The position numbers and the translations under genes were made by a program. Source: CADCVQ01 sp038260305 (GTDB taxonomy: Bacteria; Actinomycetota; Thermoleophilia; Solirubrobacterales; Solirubrobacteraceae). From it: 64,000 nt of DNA. The stretch's first letter is position 1; the number at the start of each line of letters is the position of its first letter. Under the pieces are notes generated by a model. It ran no database searches. It saw only the letters and a program-made list of their open reading frames with translations, and was not told the origin of the DNA. This document shows positions 57,732 to 64,000 of this stretch, one piece after another. Where the stretch lies: contig JBBSNY010000008.1 of the NCBI GenBank assembly GCA_038260305.1, positions 62,001 to 126,000 of the forward strand, in the 5' to 3' direction.

Positions 57732-58049
57732 CTAGCTCGCGGCCGCTTCCTCGAGCTCGAGCACGTCGAAGGACCACAGCTCGCTGTTCGTGCCGACCGG
57801 CCCGCCCTTGCGGTGGCCGGCGTGACCGGCGGCGAAGTCGGGGCCCGACAGCCAGGCCTTGAAGTCGTCCTCCGAGCGCCAGCGCGTGACGACGAGGCAG
57901 ACCTCGCGCTCGTCGTTGGGCCGCAGCAGCTCGAAGTGCTCGAAGCCCTCGGCGCTCGACACCTTTCCCGCGCGCGCGGCGAAGCGCTGCGCGAACTCCT
58001 CGAAGCGGTCCCGCGGGACCGTGATGGCGTTGATCTTGACGATGCTCAT
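57732..58049 (-). CDS. Antibiotic biosynthesis monooxygenase (ABM) domain protein
   Basis: The 105-residue dimeric ferredoxin-like protein has VKINAITVPRDRFEEFAQRF, EGFEHFELLRPNDEREVCLV near residue 35, and TRWRSEDDFKAWLSGPDF. The pattern matches ABM proteins related to heme-degrading monooxygenases (HmoA/IsdG type), but the heme-binding His/Trp set cannot be confirmed by eye. TAGGAT ends 7 bases before the ATG. Confidence 0.85.
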   Translation of the reverse strand: MSIVKINAITVPRDRFEEFAQRFAARAGKVSSAEGFEHFELLRPNDEREVCLVVTRWRSEDDFKAWLSGPDFAAGHAGHRKGGPVGTNSELWSFDVLELEEAAAS

Positions 58050-58056
58050 GACCGTG

Positions 58057-58062
58057 ATCCTA
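58057..58062 (-). promoter_or_regulatory. -10 box TAGGAT, leaderless type
   Basis: TAGGAT on the reverse strand ends 7 bases before ATG 58049. Confidence 0.5.
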
Positions 58063-58088
58063 CGGTCGCCGACGCGCCGGTCCGGCTC

Positions 58089-58766
58089 CTAGCAGCCGTC
58101 GGGGCCACAGGTCGCGCCGTCGGCGACGACCTCGACCGCCGGCCGCGCCTGGCGCAGCAGCTCGAGCAGCGCCTCCGGCGGCTGCGCGCCCGACGCACCG
58201 AGCCGGCGATCGACGACGAAGAACGGCACCGCGTGGATCCCGAGCGCGGCGGCGCTGGCCTCGTCCTCGCGAACGTCGTCGGCGTAGCGGTCGCCGGCGA
58301 GCACGTCCGCGACCTCGTCCGCGGGCAGGCCGACCTCGAGCGCGAGCCGCTCGAGCGCCGTGAGGTCGGCCATCAGCTCGCCCTCGGTGAGGTAGCCGCG
58401 CATGAGCCGCTCCTTCATCGCGTCCTGCAGGCCGTGGGCGGCCGCGAGCGCGACGAGGCGATGGGCGTCGCGCGTGTTGCCGCCGCGGGCGAGGTCGAAG
58501 CGGAACTCGAGGCCCTCGCCGGCCGCGGTGTCCGTGAGGCGCTGCTGTGCGGCGAGCGCGTCGTCACGGCTCATGCCATATTTGTCGGCGAGGTGCTGGG
58601 CGCCGTCGCCGTCGCGCTCGCGCGGCGCCGACGGGTCGAGCTCGAAGGCGCGCCAGGTCACCGTCACGTCGTCGCGCTGCTCGTAGGCGGCGAGCGCGGC
58701 CTCGAAGCGGCGCTTTCCCACGTAGCACCAGGGACAGGCGATGTCCGACCAGATCTCGACGTGCAC
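58089..58766 (-). CDS. DsbA family oxidoreductase (FrnE-like)
   Basis: The 225-residue thioredoxin-fold protein has the active site SDIACPWCYVGKRRFE near residue 12, a helical insert (LADKYGMSRDDALAAQQRL, LARGGNTRDAHRLVALA), and the cis-Pro region HAVPFFVVDRRLGASGAQPP near 190. This fits the FrnE/2-hydroxychromene isomerase-like DsbA group, usually cytoplasmic. It ends with a Cys pair (CGPDGC). GTG 58766 has a GGAGG 6 bases upstream, a clear ribosome-binding site that decides against the longer frame. Confidence 0.87.
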   Translation of the reverse strand: MHVEIWSDIACPWCYVGKRRFEAALAAYEQRDDVTVTWRAFELDPSAPRERDGDGAQHLADKYGMSRDDALAAQQRLTDTAAGEGLEFRFDLARGGNTRDAHRLVALAAAHGLQDAMKERLMRGYLTEGELMADLTALERLALEVGLPADEVADVLAGDRYADDVREDEASAAALGIHAVPFFVVDRRLGASGAQPPEALLELLRQARPAVEVVADGATCGPDGC

Positions 58767-58819
58767 GTCGCACCTCCGAAGACGTTGTGCAAGCAACTAC
58801 ATCGAGTCTAGCGCCCCGA

Positions 58820-59506
58820 TCAGGGCTCGAAGCGATAGCCGACGTTGCGCACGGTGCAGATCCGGTGCCCGTGTTCGGGCCCGAGCTTCGCGCGCAGGCG
58901 CCCGACGTGTCCGTCAACGGCGCGCGTGCTCGCCCCGTGCTCGAAGCCCCACATCCGGCTCAGCAGGCTGTCGCGCGAGTAGACGCGCCGCGGATGCGTG
59001 ACGAGCAGCTCGAGCAGGCGGTACTCCATCCGCGTCAGCTCGAGCGGCGCGCCGTCGAGGCGCACCTCATAGGCGGCGAGGTCGATCTCCAGAGAGCCGA
59101 GCCGGATGAGATCCTGCGTGAGGATCCCGTGCTGGCTGCGGGCGCGGCCGATGCGCACGCCGAGCTCCTCGATGCGCAGCGGGTGGACGATGATCTCGTC
59201 GGCGTCGAGCGCCGGCACGGACATACCGGCCGTCGCGGTGTCAACGGCCACCACGAGCGGCACGTCGCAGAGGTCCGGGTCATCGCGCAGCCGGCGCAGG
59301 AGCACGTCGGGCTGCGGTGTCCGTTGGCCCGCGCCGACGAGCAGCAGGATGAGCGCCGGGTGGCTGATCTGCGAGCCGCCGCCTGCCGGGCGCAGCGCGC
59401 CGTGCGGCGGCATCCGCCGCGGGCCGAAGCCAAGCTCGGCAAGCATCCGCGCGGCTTCTGGCCCCATCAGTCCATCCCCGTAGATCCAAGCCTCCCGCAT
59501 CGCCAT
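58820..59506 (-). CDS. Winged-helix regulator with degenerate receiver domain (OmpR-like)
   Basis: The ~228-residue protein has a C-terminal OmpR/PhoB-type winged helix (YEVRLDGAPLELTRMEYRLLE, GFEHGASTRAVDGHVGRLRA, ICTVRNVGYRFEP). The N-terminal receiver-like part lacks the usual phospho-acceptor: the strand that should end in Asp reads PALILLLVG, and the conserved Lys is His in DEIIVHPL. It may work without phosphorylation. Start uncertain: ATG 59506 (TACGCT 4 bases upstream) or ATG 59500 (10 bases). No partner kinase is seen nearby. Confidence 0.8.
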   Translation of the reverse strand: MAMREAWIYGDGLMGPEAARMLAELGFGPRRMPPHGALRPAGGGSQISHPALILLLVGAGQRTPQPDVLLRRLRDDPDLCDVPLVVAVDTATAGMSVPALDADEIIVHPLRIEELGVRIGRARSQHGILTQDLIRLGSLEIDLAAYEVRLDGAPLELTRMEYRLLELLVTHPRRVYSRDSLLSRMWGFEHGASTRAVDGHVGRLRAKLGPEHGHRICTVRNVGYRFEP

Positions 59507-59623
59507 GCCAAGCGTACGGACGCTTCGGCGCCCCGTCTTGGACCGCCGGTCCCAATCGATTCGACCGCCGGGACACCTCCAAACGCCCCGTTCATCACCC
59601 GGTCCGCCGACCGAGACGAGGTT

Positions 59624-59640
59624 GTTCACTCCGAATGAAC
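59624..59640. promoter_or_regulatory. Inverted repeat GTTCA-N7-TGAAC
   Basis: Perfect five-base arms at 59624-59628 and 59636-59640, about 120 bases upstream of the winged-helix regulator. Possible regulator site. Confidence 0.3.
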
Positions 59641-59701
59641 GGCGTTCGCACCGTCCTCACGCCTAGGGGGAGACGACAGGCTATGGACAGCCGCCCGGTC
59701 T

Positions 59702-59738
59702 AAGAGAGGACGCCTCTTCCCCGTGGCGTCCTCTCTTT
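59702..59738. terminator. Strong hairpin after the cyclase gene
   Basis: AAGAGAGGACGCC (59702-59714) pairs perfectly with GGCGTCCTCTCTT (59725-59737) across a 10-base loop, followed by a T at 59738 that extends the T-run. It lies 27 bases past the cyclase stop (reverse strand) and could end transcription in both directions. Confidence 0.7.
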
Positions 59739-59764
59739 GCGTCCGGGGTCGCTTTTCCGGTGCG

Positions 59765-60259
59765 TCAGGCGGCTGCCGCGAACACGTCCACCGGTATGGC
59801 GACGTTCTTGAAGCGCAGCGCACCGCGATCGGCGATCGTCATCGCGCCATGCGATGCCAGCAGGCCGCGGGTCGCGACGCTGATCAGGATCTCGCCCGGC
59901 GCGGCGGCGTCGACGAGCCGCGACGCGACGTTGACCGTGGCGCCGTACCAGTCGCCGTCGCGGCGGACCGCGGTGCCCGAGTGCACGCCCATCCGCAGCT
60001 CCGGGCACCAACGCTCGCCCGCCAGCTCCCGCCCGATCCGCAGCGCGAGCGCGACGACGCGGGCGGCGTCGACGCCGTGGATCATGACCGCGTCGCCGAG
60101 GCTCTTGACGACCTCGCAGTCGAAGTCCACCGCGATCCGCGTGGTGGCGGTGTGGAACGCGACCGCGACGTCGGCCGCCCGCTCGTCACCGGCATGCTCG
60201 GTGAAGGCCGTGAACCCGACGAGATCGGCGAACAGGAACGTGTGGGCCGGCGCTTCCAT
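59765..60259 (-). CDS. Class III adenylate/guanylate cyclase domain protein
   Basis: The 164-residue protein is a stand-alone cyclase homology domain: TFLFADLVGFTAFTEHAG near residue 7 with the first metal Asp, CEVVKSLGDAVMIHG near 50 with the second, LRMGVHSGTAVRRDGDWYGATVNVASRLVDAA near 87 with a transition-state-type Asn/Arg region. It would make cAMP or cGMP. It follows the large AAA gene by 60 bases on the same strand; in related proteins cyclase and AAA/TPR parts are often fused, so they may act together. Confidence 0.85.
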   Translation of the reverse strand: MEAPAHTFLFADLVGFTAFTEHAGDERAADVAVAFHTATTRIAVDFDCEVVKSLGDAVMIHGVDAARVVALALRIGRELAGERWCPELRMGVHSGTAVRRDGDWYGATVNVASRLVDAAAPGEILISVATRGLLASHGAMTIADRGALRFKNVAIPVDVFAAAA

Positions 60260-60319
60260 GCCTTCCGGGCGTGACGAACCGCTGAACGACGTGCACGGCG
60301 ACCGACCGCGCGCTCGACC

Positions 60320-63300
60320 TCACCCGCCGCCGCCGTCGACCGTCCAGCGCAGCCGGCGCCGCGGATCGGGCTCGTAGGCGCAGAACGTGCCGGTTCGGAC
60401 ACTGCGCTCGAGCTCGCGCCCGAGGCGCTCGTCGTAGCCGGCGATGCGCTTGAGCGTCGAGCGAATCGCCCGCGTCACGTTGACCCGCGCGCGCTCGGCA
60501 TGCGAGGCCGAGCCCTCGCGATCGCGCCCGCCAAGGCCGACCGCGAGCGCGAGCTCGCGCTCGATGAACGCGAGCTCCGAGCTTGCCCGCGCCGCCTGCG
60601 CGTCGTCGCCGAGCGCCTCGGCCTCGGTGACTTCGCCGCGCAGTTCGGCGACGCGCGCCCGATACGCGGCCTTCGCCTGCTCGTCGAGCCTCGGGCCGGC
60701 GCCGCCCTGAGCGCCGCGCCCGACGGCGGCCGTGCCATCGACGATCGCCACGAGATCGAGGCAATGGACCGCCTCGCCGGGGCGCACGAGCAGCAGCGCG
60801 AGCAGCCGCACGCCGCGCGCGTCGTTGAGGTACAACGTCGCGCGGCCGTCGTCGATCGTCCACACGTCGCCGACGCGGCGCAGCGTCGCCGTGCCCGACT
60901 CGGGGCGCGCACCCCCCTTGCCCGCGGTCGGCTGCCCCGCGGCCGATCGGTCCGCCGCCGGCGCAATGACGCCCGGCGGCCCGGCCGGCGTCGAGGCGCC
61001 CCCGGCGATGCGCCGGCGCAGCGGCGCGATCTGATCGAGCACGGATCTCAGGCCGAGCTGCTCGCACTCCACGGCCGCCTGCGCGAGGAGCCGATCGGCG
61101 CGTGCGAGTGCGGTGCCGTCGGTGCGATCGACGAGTACCGCGGCCTCCTCGGCGGCGAGCCGCAGCAGGCTGATGCGGGCGCCGCTGCGCGCCGCCGACG
61201 CTCGCGCCCGCTCGATGTGCTCGAGCGCCAGGTCGCCACGGCCGGCGACGCGCGCGAGAATCGCCAGCCACATCTCGACGGGTCCGAGGAACGCCACCGT
61301 CGGCGTCACGACGTTGCGGCGCGCGTACGGGGTCAGCTGCCGGTAGAGCTCGAGCGCCGGCTCGGGCAGCTCGAGGATCCGCGCGGCGTCCGACAGCGCG
61401 GCCATCGCTCCGAACCAGAGGTTGTCGCGCGGCAGCGAGGCGAAGCCGTTGGCGGCGAGCCGGTCGAACTCCAGCCGCGCCTCCGGTCGGCGGCCCTGCG
61501 CGGCGAGCGCGGCCGCAAGCGCCGCACGCCAGATCGGCATCGCCGGCACGCCGTCGGCGTACGCGCGCACGTCGTCGCCGATCGATCCCGCCCCGTGCTG
61601 CAGCCAGCCCAGGACGACGAGCTGCGAGTTCGCCGTCAACGGGATCGTCGTGTCGGGCATCTCGCGGCTGATCGCGACGACCTCGGCCAGCAGCTCGCGC
61701 GCCTCGTCGAAGCGGCCCTCCATCGCCAGCCGCCGCGCGCGCTGGACCGGCACGAACGCCATCGCCCGGCGATCGCGCGCCGCCGTCGCGAGGCGCTCGG
61801 CCGTCTCGATCGCGGCGTCCGCGCCGGCGGAGTCGTCGAGCTCGAGCAGCAGGTCGACGTAGCGGCTGCGCGCGTCGAGCGACAGCGCCGACTCCCCCGT
61901 CCGGTCGACGAGCGCAAACAGGCGGCGCATCCACTCGCGCCCCTGCTCGGTCGTATCGGGCCCGCTCGTCGCGAGCTGCGCCGAGGACAGCGCGAACGCG
62001 AGCGTGGAGTCATCGCCGAGGCGCTCGGCCATCGCGAGCGCCTCGTGCGCGAGCTCGACGCGGCGAGGAGCCTCGTCGGACCAGTACAGCGCCCGCGCCA
62101 GCGTGCCGAGCAGGCGGACGCGGAGCCCGTCGTCGCCGCCGTCGACGCGCTCGAGCGCCTCGACGAGCAGCGCGACGTGGGCGTCGTCGACGAAACCCGG
62201 GGTCAGCGCAAACGGGGCCGCGCCGAGTGCCGCGCGAGCGAACGTCTCGTTGTCGTCGATCGTGCGCGCCGCGTCGATCGCCGCGTCGAAGGTCGCGCGG
62301 GCCGCCGCCCGCCCCGCCCGCGACTGCGCCGCGCCGAGACCGAGCAACAGCGCGGCGCGCCGCGGCACGTCGATCTCCAGCAGCTCGAGCGCCGCGAGCG
62401 CGCGCGAGAAGAGCTCGGCGGACTGCTCGTAGGCGAGGTTGTCGAGCGCGAGCTGCGCCGCGCGATGCGCGTAGTCGACGGCCTTGTAGAGGTCGCCGCG
62501 CGGAGCGGCAGAGAGGAAGTGGTGCGCGAGCTCCGGCAAGTGCGCGTTGATCGCGCCGCGGTAGACCTGCTCGAGCGCCTTCCCGGCGACACCGTGCGCG
62601 GCCATCCGCGAGCCGGCGGTCATGCTCGCCAGCAGCGTGTCGCCGATGAGGCCGTGGCCGAAGCGGTACTGGCCGACCGTCGCGGGCAGCTCCATGACGA
62701 GCCCGAGCTCGCCGGCCTGGTCGAGCGCGGCGAGGACGTCGTCGCGATCCAGCGGCGAGGCCTGCTCGAGCGCGCTGAGCGAGAACGTGCGTCCGAGCAC
62801 CGCCGCGAGCTCGAGCGTTCGGAGCGCGCTGTCGTCGAGCGGTTCGAGGCGCCTGCGGATCGTCTCGCGCACGCCGTCGGGCAGCGGCAGCTCCTCCGGC
62901 GGGTCCTCGAGGCGCCCCTCGGCGAGCAGCAGCGCGAGGATCTCGCGGGCGAAGAACGCGTTGCCCTCGGTGCGCGCGTGCACGGCACGGGCGAGCGCGG
63001 GTGCCGGCTCGATGCCGCTCGTCAGCGCGATGAGGCGCCCGACGTCATCGCTCGACAAGCCGCCGAGAACGAGTCGCCGACCGGCGCGGACGATGTTCGC
63101 CAGCGCCGCCTGCGCATCGGGCGAGCGCTCCGGGACGCGCTCGTGCATCGTGACGACGATCAGCACGCAAGCGTCGCGCAGCATCCGCGAGACGAAGTCC
63201 AGCGCGACGAGTGAGCCCTCGTCGACGGCCTGCAGATCGTCGATCAGGACGACGACCGGGCTGCGCGCGCCGCGCATCCGCAGCAACGAGACGAGTGCGT

Positions 63301-63751
63301 CGAAGAGCGCGACGCGCGCGATCTCGGAGGCCTCCTCGCCGGCCGCCGCGTGCTCCGGCGGACGGCGTGCCCGCGGCAGCCGCTCGGCCAGCTCGGGGGC
63401 GAGGCGCAGCAGCTCGTCCGCGCCGCTGCCCAGCTCGCGGCGCAGCGTCTCGCCGTCGACGTCGTGGCAGAGGCTGCGCACGACCTCCACCCACGGCCAG
63501 TACGCCGGCGCCGCGCGGCCCCAGCCGCGCGTCCAGACGACGGTCGCGCCGTCGGCCGCGGCGGGTTCGGCGAGCGCGGCGGCGAGACGCGTCTTGCCGA
63601 CCCCGGGGTCGCCGAGCACGAGCTGCGTGCCGCCGTGGCCGGCGCGTGCACCGGCGTAGGCGTCGCAGAGCTCGCGCAGCTCCCGGACGCGTCCGACGAG
63701 CGGGCCTTCCGCCGAGAACGGTGTGGAGGACGGAGGTGGTACGCGTCTCAC
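60320..63751 (-). CDS. Large AAA/TPR signal-transduction protein (MalT/AfsR-like)
   Basis: The 1143-residue protein has an AAA-type ATPase at the N-terminus (PLVGRVRELRELCDAYAG, Walker A LGDPGVGKTRL near residue 47, Walker B VVVLIDDLQAVDEGSLVALD near 168), then a long helical TPR-type region (~400-900). The C-terminal part from ~955 has DARGVRLLALLLVRPGEAVH and later AERARVNVTRAIRSTLKRI and SVRTGTFCAYEPDP, a tail shared with the partial gene at 63843. No LuxR-type helix-turn-helix is seen. GTG start with TAGGTT ending 6 bases upstream. Confidence 0.85.
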   Translation of the reverse strand: MRRVPPPSSTPFSAEGPLVGRVRELRELCDAYAGARAGHGGTQLVLGDPGVGKTRLAAALAEPAAADGATVVWTRGWGRAAPAYWPWVEVVRSLCHDVDGETLRRELGSGADELLRLAPELAERLPRARRPPEHAAAGEEASEIARVALFDALVSLLRMRGARSPVVVLIDDLQAVDEGSLVALDFVSRMLRDACVLIVVTMHERVPERSPDAQAALANIVRAGRRLVLGGLSSDDVGRLIALTSGIEPAPALARAVHARTEGNAFFAREILALLLAEGRLEDPPEELPLPDGVRETIRRRLEPLDDSALRTLELAAVLGRTFSLSALEQASPLDRDDVLAALDQAGELGLVMELPATVGQYRFGHGLIGDTLLASMTAGSRMAAHGVAGKALEQVYRGAINAHLPELAHHFLSAAPRGDLYKAVDYAHRAAQLALDNLAYEQSAELFSRALAALELLEIDVPRRAALLLGLGAAQSRAGRAAARATFDAAIDAARTIDDNETFARAALGAAPFALTPGFVDDAHVALLVEALERVDGGDDGLRVRLLGTLARALYWSDEAPRRVELAHEALAMAERLGDDSTLAFALSSAQLATSGPDTTEQGREWMRRLFALVDRTGESALSLDARSRYVDLLLELDDSAGADAAIETAERLATAARDRRAMAFVPVQRARRLAMEGRFDEARELLAEVVAISREMPDTTIPLTANSQLVVLGWLQHGAGSIGDDVRAYADGVPAMPIWRAALAAALAAQGRRPEARLEFDRLAANGFASLPRDNLWFGAMAALSDAARILELPEPALELYRQLTPYARRNVVTPTVAFLGPVEMWLAILARVAGRGDLALEHIERARASAARSGARISLLRLAAEEAAVLVDRTDGTALARADRLLAQAAVECEQLGLRSVLDQIAPLRRRIAGGASTPAGPPGVIAPAADRSAAGQPTAGKGGARPESGTATLRRVGDVWTIDDGRATLYLNDARGVRLLALLLVRPGEAVHCLDLVAIVDGTAAVGRGAQGGAGPRLDEQAKAAYRARVAELRGEVTEAEALGDDAQAARASSELAFIERELALAVGLGGRDREGSASHAERARVNVTRAIRSTLKRIAGYDERLGRELERSVRTGTFCAYEPDPRRRLRWTVDGGGG

Positions 63752-63757
63752 CGGCGG

Positions 63758-63763
63758 AACCTA
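63758..63763 (-). promoter_or_regulatory. -10 box TAGGTT, leaderless type
   Basis: TAGGTT on the reverse strand ends 6 bases before GTG 63751 of the AAA/TPR gene. Confidence 0.5.
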
Positions 63764-63842
63764 ACCGGTTGTATCGATTCTCGACAAGCTTTGGGGAGAT
63801 TCGGGTCGAGCCCCTCGTCGACGATGCGCACCATCGGTCACT

Positions 63843-64000
63843 TCAGACCCGGATCTCCCACGTGAGTTGCGCAGCCGGGTCGGGGACGTACTCACACGAG
63901 CTCCCGGTGCGGATCGAACTCTGCAGGAGCATCCCGAGCTCCGGCTCGTGCGCGCTGATCCGCCGCAGCGCGGCGCGCAACGCCCGCGTCACGTTCAGCC
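63843..64000 (-). CDS. C-terminal end of a second protein with the AAA/TPR-type tail (5' end outside window)
   Basis: The reverse strand ends a gene at 63843 with LNVTRALRAALRRISAHEPE, then SSIRTGSSCEYVPDP and LTWEIRV. This parallels the tail of the neighbouring AAA/TPR protein (VNVTRAIRSTLKRI, SVRTGTFCAYEPDP, LRWTV). So the two adjacent genes share a C-terminal domain and may be tandem paralogues. The rest lies beyond the window. Confidence 0.75.
   Translation of the reverse strand, partial: LNVTRALRAALRRISAHEPELGMLLQSSIRTGSSCEYVPDPAAQLTWEIRV

Noticed and set aside
60500..63214. Forward-strand open frame of 904 codons
   Set aside because: It lies opposite the AAA/TPR gene, whose motifs are clear. 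The forward product is Arg-rich with no recognisable domain.

Overview
The window is very GC-rich (roughly 70% or more by eye), densely packed, and uses many GTG and a few TTG starts. Genes often overlap by 4 bases (ATGA or GTGA). Protein families and codon use point to an actinobacterium, most likely of the class Thermoleophilia (order Solirubrobacterales); this placement is inference. I saw no rRNA, tRNA, CRISPR array, insertion sequence or phage gene.

Most of 1-41.6 kb and 46.3-53.9 kb is a cell-surface polysaccharide region. It starts with a partial hypothetical gene, SAM methyltransferases, glycosyltransferases (GT) and a large membrane protein (1-8994). A GtrA/GT2 pair follows (9005-10428). 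Next is a nucleotide-sugar block (10549-19932): a split transketolase, rfbF and rfbG for CDP-6-deoxy-4-keto sugar, a NovU/TylC3-type C-methyltransferase, a 3,5-epimerase, NAD-dependent epimerases, gmd and a DegT aminotransferase. This set looks able to make a C-methylated or branched deoxysugar. A TetR-controlled drug ABC exporter interrupts it (20421-23102). Then come a second gmd-like gene, a WecG/TagA transferase, a UDP-sugar dehydrogenase and an epimerase (23167-27418). A short copper-protein section (27507-29732) is followed by GT4/GT2 genes, an O-antigen-ligase-like polymerase with a secreted glycoside hydrolase, and more GT4 genes (29980-41631). No Wzx-type flippase was seen.

Between 41.7 and 46.1 kb sits an accessory islet. 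It holds a WD40-Roc-COR-zinc ribbon-TIR protein whose TIR part is cut off by one extra base, a possible leader peptide in front of it, a methyltransferase, and a VapBC-type toxin-antitoxin pair whose operator covers the promoter shared with the methyltransferase.

From 48.4 kb on the content becomes more general: a VOC protein, an FAD oxidoreductase/UPF0104/GT2 operon, SDR, GFA, BAAT-like and polysaccharide deacetylase genes, MOSC, ABM and DsbA-type proteins, a winged-helix regulator with a degenerate receiver, a class III cyclase, a large AAA/TPR regulator, and the tail of a second protein with the same C-terminal domain.

A recurring signal is a TANNNT box, often TAGGCT, placed 6-8 bases before the start codon. 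It occurs before at least 14 genes on both strands and suggests widespread leaderless transcription. I used it to choose several starts. Other recurring themes are duplicated gene ends (mini-ORFs at 22220 and 47323, a GT4 tail at 29841) and autoregulatory-looking inverted repeats.
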